From positions 1-64,000 of the forward strand of contig CAJXGN010000015.1 in assembly GCA_913053875.1 (NCBI GenBank): a stretch of 64,000 nt of DNA. Reading direction: 5' to 3'. The notes beneath the pieces were generated by a model. That model was not told the origin of the DNA and made no database searches. It saw only the letters and a program-made list of their open reading frames with translations. Positions within the stretch are counted from its first letter, which is position 1, and the number at the start of each line of letters is the position of its first letter. Both the position numbers and the translations under genes were made by a program. Origin of the DNA: an uncultured Agromyces sp. (GTDB taxonomy: Bacteria; Actinomycetota; Actinomycetes; Actinomycetales; Microbacteriaceae). Below, piece by piece: positions 43,622 to 51,691 of this stretch.

Positions 43622-44251
43622 ATGGCTGACGACAACAAGCTGAGCGCAGAGCTCCGCACCCAGTTCGGCAAGGGAGCGGCTCGCAAGATCCGCGCCGCCG
43701 ACAAGATCCCCGCCGTGCTCTACGGCCACGGCACCGACCCGCAGCACCTCACGCTGCCCGGTCACGAGACCGCGCTCATCGTGCGCAAGGCCAACGCCGT
43801 GCTCACGCTCGACATCGAGGGCGGCACGCAGCTCGCGCTCGTCAAGGACGTGCAGCGCGACCCGGTGAAGCAGCTCATCGAGCACCTCGACCTCATCGTC
43901 GTGAAGAAGGGCGAGAAGGTCCACGTCGAGGTTCCCGTGCACCTCGAGGGCGAGCCCGCCGCCGGCCTCATCGCCGACCTCGACGCGCACACGCTCGAGC
44001 TCGAGGTCGAGGCGACCCACATCCCCGAGAACGTGGTCGTGTCGGTCGAGGGCCTGGAGGACGGCGCGCAGATCCACGCCTCCGACGTGAAGCTCCCCAA
44101 GGGCGCATCGCTGCTCACCGACGGCGAGGTGCTCGTCGTGCACGTGCACGAGCCGCAGAAGGTCGACCTGGGCGAGGAGCCCGCCGCCGAGGACGAGGGC
44201 GCCGAGGTGCCCACCGTCGACGAGGACGAGTCGGCCGAGGCCGCCGAGTAG
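43622..44251 (+). CDS. rplY: 50S ribosomal protein L25/general stress protein Ctc
   Basis: About 209 aa, the long CTC form. The N-terminal domain binds 5S rRNA (LSAELRTQFGKGAARKIRAADKIPAVLYG as pattern; LALVKDVQRDPVKQLIEHLDL), the C-terminal beta domain is the CTC extension, followed by an acidic Glu/Asp/Ala tail of about 35 residues. AGGAGAAG precedes ATG 43622. It is followed by pth in the same direction, the conserved order. The ~165-nt leader with a hairpin suggests post-transcriptional control. Confidence 0.95.
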   Translation: MADDNKLSAELRTQFGKGAARKIRAADKIPAVLYGHGTDPQHLTLPGHETALIVRKANAVLTLDIEGGTQLALVKDVQRDPVKQLIEHLDLIVVKKGEKVHVEVPVHLEGEPAAGLIADLDAHTLELEVEATHIPENVVVSVEGLEDGAQIHASDVKLPKGASLLTDGEVLVVHVHEPQKVDLGEEPAAEDEGAEVPTVDEDESAEAAE

Positions 44252-44274
44252 GCGCGTTTCCTACGCTGGGGCCC

Positions 44275-44355
44275 GTGCCGCCCCCGGGTACGCTCGGGGT
44301 GTCGGTGCGGGCCCTGCTCGTTTCCGGGGGTGATTCGGCGAGCGGATGCCCCTGA
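44275..44355 (+). CDS. Candidate 26-aa leaderless small ORF between rplY and pth
   Basis: TACGCT (44262-44267) ends seven bases before GTG 44275, the spacing used by leaderless genes here. The frame runs 26 codons to TGA 44353-44355 and the peptide ends in Ser-Gly-Cys-Pro. It has no recognisable homology and could be chance. Confidence 0.2.
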   Translation: MPPPGTLGVSVRALLVSGGDSASGCP

Positions 44356-44477
44356 GTCGGCCGGTCGCTCGGACCGACCAGTCGACGTGGCCGGCGCCGG
44401 TCGGGCGCTGACGCTTCGTTCGGCGGCTGAGTGCCGCATCCGATCTACCATCTTCAATTGAGACCGCAGGAGGGCGC

Positions 44478-45104
44478 ATGGGCCTGTTCGACCGCCTGCG
44501 CCGCCGAGAGGACCCCGCAGTGGCCGCGAACACCTGGCTCGTCGTGGGCCTCGGCAACCCCGGAGCCCAGTACGCCGGCAACCGCCACAACGTCGGGCAG
44601 ATGGTGGCCGACGAGCTCGCGGGCCGCATCGGGGCGACCTTCCGCTCGCACCGCACGCCGTCGCGCGTCGCGGAGGGCTTCGTGCGCCCCGGCGGCGCGA
44701 AGCTCATCATCGCCAAGCCGAACAGCTACATGAACACCTCGGGCGGCCCCGTGTCGGCGCTGGTGAAGTACGCGTCGGTGCCGGCGGACCGGGTGATCGT
44801 CGTGCACGACGAGCTCGACATCCCGTTCGACACGGTTCGGTTGAAGCGCGGCGGCGGGCACGGCGGCCACAACGGCCTGCGCGACATCGCCAAGGCGCTC
44901 TCGACGCCCGACTTCGTGCGCGTGCGCGTCGGCATCGGGCGCCCGCCGGGCCGTCAGGACCCGGCCGACTTCGTGCTGCGCGACTTCGCCGGCGCCGAGC
45001 GCCAGGCGCTGCCCTCGCTGCTGTCGGATGCCGCGGATGCCGTCGAGGCGATCGTCGACGACGGCCTCGTGGCGGCGCAGCAGCGCTTCCACGCGCCGGC
45101 GTAG
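44478..45104 (+). CDS. pth: Peptidyl-tRNA hydrolase
   Basis: About 208 aa. Frees tRNA from stalled peptidyl-t[24 protein letters not shown] carries the catalytic His and the Asn, [20 protein letters not shown] and [12 protein letters not shown] complete the active site (patterns). The N-terminal ~18 residues ([11 protein letters not shown]) extend beyond the usual start, but an ideal AGGAGGG before ATG 44478 supports it. It forms the rplY-pth pair; a 226-bp gap holds its promoter candidate TACCAT (44446-44451). Confidence 0.95.
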   Translation: MGLFDRLRRREDPAVAANTWLVVGLGNPGAQYAGNRHNVGQMVADELAGRIGATFRSHRTPSRVAEGFVRPGGAKLIIAKPNSYMNTSGGPVSALVKYASVPADRVIVVHDELDIPFDTVRLKRGGGHGGHNGLRDIAKALSTPDFVRVRVGIGRPPGRQDPADFVLRDFAGAERQALPSLLSDAADAVEAIVDDGLVAAQQRFHAPA

Positions 45105-45179
45105 GCCCGCGGGGGCGCTGCCGGCTGCACGCCGGCGGAGCCGCGCGGCGCGCGTCCGCCCGCGACATCCCACTTCCGT

Positions 45180-45243
45180 CTGAGGGCGATTCCTTGGGCT
45201 GAGGGCGAAAGCTTCGGCCCTCAGGTCAAGATTCGGCCCTCAG
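45180..45243. repeat. 64-nt double palindrome, copy B2
   Basis: Aligns end to end with 33217-33280: two direct CTGAGGGC (45180, 45199) and two inverted GCCCTCAG (45217, 45236), with the inner AAGCTTCGG loop. It sits between the convergent pth and rnhA genes, the same context as copy B1. Confidence 0.8.
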
Positions 45244-45297
45244 GCGGGTGCGGAGCGGGCGAGCGAGCGCGGCGAGCCCGCGGAGCGCGCCCGCTCC

Positions 45298-46080
45298 TCA
45301 GATCAGGCCGCGGAGGAACTCCTCGGGGGTAACGCCCGCGGCACGGGCGCGCTCGACCAGGCGCGTGTGCTCCTCGGTCGTGAGCTCGAGCTGCAGCGTG
45401 CGCCAGTCGGCCTCGGGGTCGTCGAAGTCGAAGAGGGCCGCGTCGTCGTCGGTGCGGTCGGGCCGCGCGGCGACGGGGGTGGGCGCCCGCTTCGGGGCAT
45501 CCGCTGCGGGGGTGGCGGGCGCCGGCTCAGGGGCATCCGTCGCCGTGTTCGCAGCGTCGCCTTCGGGGGCATCCGTCGCCGTCTCGGACGCGCCGCGCCC
45601 GCCGGCATCCGTCACGCAGTCGTCCGACCAGCCGGGGCCCGCCGGCACCTCGGTCTTGCGCTGGTAGGCGGTGGCGGCGGCGCGCGCCCGGTCGTCGGCG
45701 GCCTCGTTGAGGTCGTGGCCGGTGTGCCCGCGCACCCACTCGAACCGGGCGTTGCGGCCGACCATCGCGGCGTCGAGCGCCTGCATGATCTCGAGGTTGA
45801 GCACGGGGGAGCCGTCGCGCTTGCGCCAGCCCTTGCGCTTCCAGCCGGGCATCCACTTGGTGATCGCGTCGATGACGTAGCGGCTGTCGCAGTGGATGAC
45901 GAGCTCGTCGTCGAGGTGCGCCGTCGCCCGCAGCAGCTCGAGCACCGCCGTCAGCTCGCCCTGGTTGTTGGTGCCGTGCGGCCAGCCGCCCGCGGCCCAG
46001 CAGGCGTCGTCGACGTACCAGGCCCACCCGGCGGGGCCGGGGTTGCCGAGCGCGGATCCGTCGGCGGCGGCGATGATCAT
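45298..46080 (-). CDS. rnhA: Ribonuclease HI with C-terminal ribbon-helix-helix-like extension
   Basis: About 260 aa. Residues 1-150 are RNase HI, which cleaves RNA in RNA-DNA hybrids: catalytic Asp in AAADGSALGNPG, Glu in NNQGELTAVLE, Asp in VIHCDSRYV and Asp in NEAADDRAR, with the His of VRGHTGH. A Pro/Ala/Thr linker with repeated DAPE units follows (about 155-220). The last ~35 residues, LQLELTTEEHTRLVERARAAG then VTPEEFLRGL, look like a ribbon-helix-helix strand and two helices. Such a tail is not part of standard RNase HI. GGAAGG precedes ATG 46080. Divergent from the DUF222-HNH gene. Confidence 0.88.
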   Translation of the reverse strand: MIIAAADGSALGNPGPAGWAWYVDDACWAAGGWPHGTNNQGELTAVLELLRATAHLDDELVIHCDSRYVIDAITKWMPGWKRKGWRKRDGSPVLNLEIMQALDAAMVGRNARFEWVRGHTGHDLNEAADDRARAAATAYQRKTEVPAGPGWSDDCVTDAGGRGASETATDAPEGDAANTATDAPEPAPATPAADAPKRAPTPVAARPDRTDDDAALFDFDDPEADWRTLQLELTTEEHTRLVERARAAGVTPEEFLRGLI

Positions 46081-46150
46081 GCGGGTCCTTCCGGGGGCGT
46101 GCGGGGCGGCGACCATGCTATCCACAGGTCGGTTTCGAGTTCTCCACCAG

Positions 46151-46166
46151 TCGAACAAAGTTTCGA
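46151..46166. promoter_or_regulatory. SOS box (LexA site) before the DUF222-HNH gene
   Basis: TCGAAC-AAAG-TTTCGA matches the actinobacterial LexA operator TCGAAC-N4-GTTCGA at 11 of 12 defined positions. It covers the -35 region of the promoter whose -10 box CAGAAT (46186-46191) ends six bases before ATG 46198, so LexA binding would block transcription. Confidence 0.75.
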
Positions 46167-46197
46167 ATGTGTGGTACTTTCCTGCCAGAATAGAGGC

Positions 46198-47568
46198 ATG
46201 TCGAACCCCCTCGCAGCCCTCGCCGCGCACGTCGATGCGCTCGGTGGCGAGTGGGTGGGGGCGTTGCCCGCGGGTGGTGGGGTGCGGGGTGATCTGCAGT
46301 CCGAGGTCGAGCGCATGAGCGACGCCGGGCTGGTGCGGGTGACGGATGCGGTGGCGCAGGTGCGTCGCGACACCGAGGCGCTGCTCGCGCGGGTCGCCGA
46401 CGAGGTCGCGCGGCGGTCCCGGTCGGAGTTCGGGTCGGAGGGGCTCGCGAAGCAGCAGGGCTTCCACAACCCGGCGCGGCTGGTGGCGTCGTCGACCGGT
46501 GGGTCGACGGGTGACGCCATGCGGCTGCTCAGTGTCGGCGCGGCGACGCGTGAGCGCGAGTCGTTCTCAGGCGAGCGGATGCCCGCGAAGCACCCCTCCG
46601 TCGCCGCGGCCGTGGGTGCCGGGTCGATCAGCCTCGACGCGGCGTCGGCGATCACGTCGATGCTCGAGCGCGTGGCGCTGCGCGCCGATCCCGAGGCGAT
46701 GCGGGGCGTGGAGGCGACGCTCGTCTCGCACGCTGAGTCGCTGCCGCTGGCGATGCTGCAGCGGGCGATCCGGCACGCCGAGGCGATGCTCGACCAGGAC
46801 GGCGTGGCGCCCCGCGAGGAGGAGCTGCGCCAGCAGCGCGGCATCACGTTGCGCGAGGGGCGCGACGGCATGGTGCACGTGTCGGGCCGGCTCGACCCCG
46901 AGACCGCCGCACCCGTGAAGGCCGCGCTCGAGTCGCTCGTGAGCGACGCGCTGCGCCGGCGTCCCGAAGCGCCCATCGACGACCACCGCACGATCCCGCA
47001 GCTGCAGGCGGACGCACTCGCCGACCTCGCCCGGCACTGCCTGGGCTGCCGTGACACGCTTCCGCCGCTCGCGAAGACCACCGCAGTCGTGCGCGTCGAC
47101 CTCGAGACCCTCCGCGACGGCCTCGGCGTCGCGACGATCGACGGCATCGACCAGCCGGTCTCGGCGGCCACGGCACGTCGCATGGCGGCCGACGCCGAGC
47201 TCATCCCGGTGGTGCTCGGCGGCGACAGCGTGCCGCTCGACCTCGGTCGCGCCGCACGCCTGTTCACGAAGGAGCAGCGCCTCGCGCTCGGCGAACGCGA
47301 CGGCGGGTGCGCCAGTTGCGGCCAGAACATCGGCTACGTGGAGGCACACCACATCCGCTGGTGGGAGCGCGACGCCGGCCCGACCGACCTCGACAATGGA
47401 GTCCTGCTCTGCAGCTTCTGCCACCACCGCGTCCACGACGACGGCTGGACCATCAGCGTGCGCGACGGTACCGTCTGGTTCACGCCACCCCCGCACGTCG
47501 ACCCCACCCTCACCCCACGCCTCGGCGGCCGCGCCCGCTTCGAGGTGAAGCTCGACGCTGCCGCGTAG
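46198..47568 (+). CDS. DUF222 domain HNH endonuclease (13E12 repeat family)
   Basis: About 456 aa. The N-terminal ~280 residues are the helical DUF222 domain (VARRSRSEFGSEGLAKQQGF, LPLAMLQRAIRHAEA); the C-terminal end is an HNH nuclease with two zinc-binding Cys pairs: CASCGQN, EAHHIRWWERDAGPTD and LLCSFCHHRVHDDGW (patterns). These 13E12-type proteins are multicopy in actinobacteria; their target is not known. CAGAAT and the start spacing indicate leaderless expression, and the upstream SOS box indicates DNA-damage induction. No terminal inverted repeats or target duplications mark it as an insertion sequence. Confidence 0.9.
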   Translation: MSNPLAALAAHVDALGGEWVGALPAGGGVRGDLQSEVERMSDAGLVRVTDAVAQVRRDTEALLARVADEVARRSRSEFGSEGLAKQQGFHNPARLVASSTGGSTGDAMRLLSVGAATRERESFSGERMPAKHPSVAAAVGAGSISLDAASAITSMLERVALRADPEAMRGVEATLVSHAESLPLAMLQRAIRHAEAMLDQDGVAPREEELRQQRGITLREGRDGMVHVSGRLDPETAAPVKAALESLVSDALRRRPEAPIDDHRTIPQLQADALADLARHCLGCRDTLPPLAKTTAVVRVDLETLRDGLGVATIDGIDQPVSAATARRMAADAELIPVVLGGDSVPLDLGRAARLFTKEQRLALGERDGGCASCGQNIGYVEAHHIRWWERDAGPTDLDNGVLLCSFCHHRVHDDGWTISVRDGTVWFTPPPHVDPTLTPRLGGRARFEVKLDAAA

Positions 47569-47698
47569 GTGTGCGCCGTCGCATGCCTGGCGAGTTGGCG
47601 GCGTGCGCGCACGCCTGTGCCCGCCGCGAGCGCAGGCGCATAGCCATCGCGTCGCCCTCGCAAGCCAGCATGTCGGCAGCCACGCGTAGACTTGCCCG

Positions 47699-50600
47699 GT
47701 GATCCTCCAGGGCTTTCTCACGGCGCTTTCGCGCGCCTCCACGTTCGACGAAGCCCTCGCGCAGGCCACGCGCAGCGCCGAGTTCTCCGCACTCCCGGGC
47801 CTCGACGCACCGCTCGTCGCCGGCCTGCTCACCCGCCGCATCGAAGCCGACGAACCGCCGGCCCTGCTGCTCATCGCACCCACCAGCCGCGAGGCCGAAT
47901 CCCTCCGCGGCGCACTCGCCCCGTACCTGCCCGACGACACCGAACTCCTCGAGTTCCCCGCCTGGGAGACGCTCCCGCACGAACGCCTGAGCCCCAGCGC
48001 CGAGACCGTCGGGCGCCGCCTCCACGCCATCCGCCGCATGGCCGAGTGGACGGAATCCGAGCGCCCGAGGCATCCGCTCATCATCACCGCCTCGGTCCGC
48101 GCCGCCCTGCAGCCCGTCGCCGACAACCTCGCGACCCTCGAACCGATCCGCCTCGCCGCCGGCAGCCGTGGCCACGACCTGGCCCGCATCGCCGAACAGC
48201 TCGTCGACCTCGCCTACTCGCGCGTCGACATGGTCTCCCGCCGCGGCGAGTTCGCCGTCCGCGGCGGCATCCTCGACGTCTTCCCGCCCACCGCCGACCA
48301 CCCCCTGCGCATCGAGTTCTTCGGCGACGAAGTCGACCAGCTCCGCGCATTCTCGGTCGCCGACCAGCGGTCGCTGCCCGACCCCATCGACGAGGCCGTC
48401 CTCGCCCCCAGCCGCGAACTGCTGCTCACCCCGCCGGTGCGCCAACGCGCCCGCGAGATGGTGCACGAGTTCCCCGGCCTCGCCGGCATGCTCGAGAAGT
48501 TCGCCGAGGGCATCCCCGTCGAGGGCATGGAATCGCTCGCCCCCGCGCTGCTCGAACGCCTCGTGCCGATCACGCACTACCTGCCCGAGGGCGCCGCCGT
48601 CGCCGTCATCTCGCCCGAACGCGTCGAGAGCCGCGCCGTCAGCCTCGCCGAGACGAACCAGGAGTTCCTCTCCGCCGCCTGGAGCGCCGCCACCGCCGGC
48701 GCCGCCGCCCCCATCGACCTCGCGTCCGGCGACTTCCTCTCAGTCGCCGAACTCCGCGAGGACGCCCTGTTCAGTGCACCCGGCGAACCCGACCCCGGCC
48801 GCGTCTGGTGGACCTTCAGCGGCTTCGACATGGGCGACGCCGTCGACGTGGTCGGCGCCGAGGGCGCGGGTGCAGGGCGAGCGGATGCCTCCGGCAGCAC
48901 CGGAACCGCCAACGCGAGCGCGACCTCGGCCAGCGGGTTCGCGACCACCGGTGGCGGGTCGAGCGCCGGCTCCGCACCATCGAGCGGCCCCGCAGCATCC
49001 GTCACCGCACCCGGCGCAGCGTCGACCACCGGCACGGCCCTGCGCGTGCTCGCCACCCCCGTGCCGAGCTTCCACGGCAACGTCGACGGCGCCGTCGCGC
49101 ACGTCGCCGCCCGCCTCCGCGACGGCTGGAGCCTCGTCATCGCCGCCGCCGGATCCGGCCTCGTCGAACGCGCCCGTGACGTGCTCGCCGAGCACGAGCT
49201 CGCCGGCCGCATCGTCGACGCCGTCCCCGCCGACCCCGAACCCGGCGTCGCCTACCTCGTGCAGGCCGACGCGACCACCGGCTTCGACCTGCCCGACGCG
49301 AAGCTCGGCCTCATCGCCGAGGCCGAGTTCTACGGCCGCGCCGCCGGCTACGACGCCCGCCAGGGCAAGAAGCTCGCGAGCCGCCGCCGCAACGTCGTCG
49401 ATCCGCTGCAGCTGAAGCCCGGCGACCACGTCGTGCACCAGACCCACGGCATCGGCCGCTTCGTCGAGATGGTGCAGCGCGAGGTCGCCGCCGGCGCCCG
49501 CCCCACCGGCCCCAGCCGCACCGCGGGCGTGCAGCAGGCGCCGACGATCGTGCGCGAGTACCTCGTGCTCGAGTACGCACCCAGCAAGCGCGGCCAGGCC
49601 GGCGATCGCCTCTACGTGCCGACCGATCAGCTCGACCTGCTCAGCCGCTACGTCGGCGGCGAGGCGCCGTCGCTCAGCAAGATGGGCGGCAGCGACTGGG
49701 CGCAGGCCAAGGGCAAGGCCCGCCGCGCCGTGCGCGACATCGCGGTCGAGCTCGTGAAGCTCTACTCCGCCCGCATGGCCGCGAAGGGCCACGCGTTCGG
49801 TCCCGACACCCCGTGGCAGCACGAGCTCGAGGAGGCGTTCCCGTACGCCGAGACCCCCGACCAGCTCCAGACCATCGATGAGGTCAAGGCCGACATGGAA
49901 CGGCCCATCCCGATGGACCGCCTGCTCGCCGGCGACGTCGGGTTCGGCAAGACCGAAGTCGCCGTGCGCGCCGCGTTCAAGGCCATCCAGGACGGCACCC
50001 AGGTCGCGATGCTCGTGCCCACGACCCTGCTCGTGAAGCAGCACCTCGAGACGTTCCAGGAGCGGTTCGCCGGCTTCCCGGTGCACGTGCGCGCCCTCAG
50101 CCGCTTCCAGACCGACAAGGAGGCGAAGGAGGCGATCGACGGCCTCGCCGACGGCAGCGTCGACATGGTCATCGGCACCCACCGCCTGCTCACCGAGAAG
50201 ATCACGTTCAAGAACCTCGGGCTGCTCGTCATCGACGAGGAGCAGCGCTTCGGCGTCGAGCACAAGGACCGCATCAAGCAGCTGAAGACCAACGTCGACA
50301 TCCTCGCGATGAGCGCCACGCCCATTCCGCGCACGCTCGAGATGGCCGTCACCGGCATCCGCGAGATGTCGACGCTCGCGACGGCGCCGGAGGACCGGCA
50401 TCCGATCCTCACCTTCGTCGGCCCGTACTCCGACAAGCAGGTCGGCGCCGCGATCCGCCGCGAGATGCTGCGCGAGGGCCAGGTGTTCTTCGTGCACAAC
50501 CGCGTCTCGTCGATCAACCGCGTCGCCGCCCAGCTCGCCGAGCTCGTGCCCGAGGCGCGCATCGCCGTCGCCCACGGCCAGCTCAACGAGCACGTGCTCG

Positions 50601-51517
50601 AGCAGATCGTCGTCGACTTCTGGGAGCGCAAGTTCGATGTGCTCGTCTCCACGACGATCATCGAGACCGGCCTCGACATCTCGAACGCGAACACGATCAT
50701 CATCGACCGCGCCGACAAGTACGGCCTCAGCCAGCTGCACCAGCTGCGCGGCCGCGTCGGCCGCAGCCGCGAGCGCGCCTACGCGTACTTCCTCTACGAC
50801 GAGCAGAGGCCGCTCAGCGAGACCGCGCACGACCGCCTCTCGACCATCGCGGCGAACAACGAGCTCGGCAGCGGCATGCAGGTGGCGTTGAAGGACCTCG
50901 AGATCCGCGGAGCGGGCAACCTGCTCGGCGCCGAGCAGGCCGGGCACATCGCGGGTGTCGGCTTCGATCTCTACCTGCGCATGATCGGCGAGGCGGTGTC
51001 GGCGTTCCGCGGCGACGTGGCCGAGGGGCAGACCGAGCTGCGACTCGAGCTGCCGGTCGACGCGCACATCCCCGATGCCTACGTCGACAGCGAGCGCCTG
51101 CGCCTCGAGGCGTACCAGAAGCTCTCCGCGGCGAGCGGCCCGAACGCGAAGGACGACCAGATCGACCTCGTGGTCGAGGAGCTCTCCGACCGCTACGGCA
51201 CCCCGCCCGAGGAGGTCGCGAACCTCGTGCTCGTCTCGCGCCTGCGCCGCCGTGCCCAGCGCGCCGGCCTCGGCGAGCTCGTCGCGACCGGCTCGAAGCT
51301 GCGCATCGGCCCCGCCCGCCTGCCCGACTCGAAGCTGGTGCGCATGCAGCGCCTCTACCCGGGCGCGAAGCACTTCCCGCAGAACGACGTGATGCTCGTG
51401 CCGCTGCCCGTGAAGCACGGCGAGCCACTGCAGGATGCCGCGCTCATCGCCTGGGTCGGCGACCTCATCGGCGCGCTCTACCCCGAGCCGGAGCCTGCCG
51501 CCGCGGCACAGGCCTGA
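47699..51517 (+). CDS. mfd: Transcription-repair coupling factor
   Basis: About 1272 aa. Removes stalled RNA polymerase and recruits UvrA. Domains in order: UvrB-like N-terminus (ETLPHERLSPSAETVGRR, SRRGEFAVRGGILDVFPP), RNA-polymerase-interaction CarD-like domain (PGDHVVHQTHGIGRFVEM), RecG-like helicase (LAGDVGFGKTEVA, VIDEEQRFGVEHKD, SATPIPRTLEMA, TTIIETGLDI) and the C-terminal regulatory domain. A 60-residue Gly/Ala/Ser-rich stretch interrupts the N-terminal part near residues 383-445 (48847-49035). GTG 47699 lies six bases after TAGACT (47687-47692). Confidence 0.95.
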   Translation: MILQGFLTALSRASTFDEALAQATRSAEFSALPGLDAPLVAGLLTRRIEADEPPALLLIAPTSREAESLRGALAPYLPDDTELLEFPAWETLPHERLSPSAETVGRRLHAIRRMAEWTESERPRHPLIITASVRAALQPVADNLATLEPIRLAAGSRGHDLARIAEQLVDLAYSRVDMVSRRGEFAVRGGILDVFPPTADHPLRIEFFGDEVDQLRAFSVADQRSLPDPIDEAVLAPSRELLLTPPVRQRAREMVHEFPGLAGMLEKFAEGIPVEGMESLAPALLERLVPITHYLPEGAAVAVISPERVESRAVSLAETNQEFLSAAWSAATAGAAAPIDLASGDFLSVAELREDALFSAPGEPDPGRVWWTFSGFDMGDAVDVVGAEGAGAGRADASGSTGTANASATSASGFATTGGGSSAGSAPSSGPAASVTAPGAASTTGTALRVLATPVPSFHGNVDGAVAHVAARLRDGWSLVIAAAGSGLVERARDVLAEHELAGRIVDAVPADPEPGVAYLVQADATTGFDLPDAKLGLIAEAEFYGRAAGYDARQGKKLASRRRNVVDPLQLKPGDHVVHQTHGIGRFVEMVQREVAAGARPTGPSRTAGVQQAPTIVREYLVLEYAPSKRGQAGDRLYVPTDQLDLLSRYVGGEAPSLSKMGGSDWAQAKGKARRAVRDIAVELVKLYSARMAAKGHAFGPDTPWQHELEEAFPYAETPDQLQTIDEVKADMERPIPMDRLLAGDVGFGKTEVAVRAAFKAIQDGTQVAMLVPTTLLVKQHLETFQERFAGFPVHVRALSRFQTDKEAKEAIDGLADGSVDMVIGTHRLLTEKITFKNLGLLVIDEEQRFGVEHKDRIKQLKTNVDILAMSATPIPRTLEMAVTGIREMSTLATAPEDRHPILTFVGPYSDKQVGAAIRREMLREGQVFFVHNRVSSINRVAAQLAELVPEARIAVAHGQLNEHVLEQIVVDFWERKFDVLVSTTIIETGLDISNANTIIIDRADKYGLSQLHQLRGRVGRSRERAYAYFLYDEQRPLSETAHDRLSTIAANNELGSGMQVALKDLEIRGAGNLLGAEQAGHIAGVGFDLYLRMIGEAVSAFRGDVAEGQTELRLELPVDAHIPDAYVDSERLRLEAYQKLSAASGPNAKDDQIDLVVEELSDRYGTPPEEVANLVLVSRLRRRAQRAGLGELVATGSKLRIGPARLPDSKLVRMQRLYPGAKHFPQNDVMLVPLPVKHGEPLQDAALIAWVGDLIGALYPEPEPAAAAQA

Positions 51518-51634
51518 GCGGATGCCCCGGGGCGCGCGCCGCACGGCGCGGGCGCACCCCGCGGCGTCGAGATCAGCGGATTCCGCGAGTCGAGCTGCGC
51601 CGGGAGTGACAGCGCGCCCGGGCACCCGAGACGA

Positions 51635-51687
51635 CGGATGCCCCGGAGCAGGCGGCGCCCGACGCGCGCGCCGCCCCGAGGCATCCG
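51635..51687. terminator. Long hairpin between mfd and nhaA closed by CGGATGCC / GGCATCCG
   Basis: Outer arms CGGATGCC (51635-51642) and GGCATCCG (51680-51687) and inner arms GGCGGCGC (51651-51658) and GCGCCGCC (51668-51675) form a stacked stem between the convergent mfd and nhaA genes; probably a bidirectional terminator made with two facing copies of the repeated motif. A further CGGATGCC lies at 51519-51526. Confidence 0.6.
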
Positions 51688-51691
51688 ACCG

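Noticed and set aside
46118..46126. CTATCCACA as a DnaA box marking an origin
   Set aside because: Only one near-match, no cluster and no dnaA or dnaN nearby.
46198..47568. DUF222-HNH gene as an insertion sequence or intron homing enzyme
   Set aside because: No terminal inverted repeats, target duplications or split host gene; it has its own regulated promoter.
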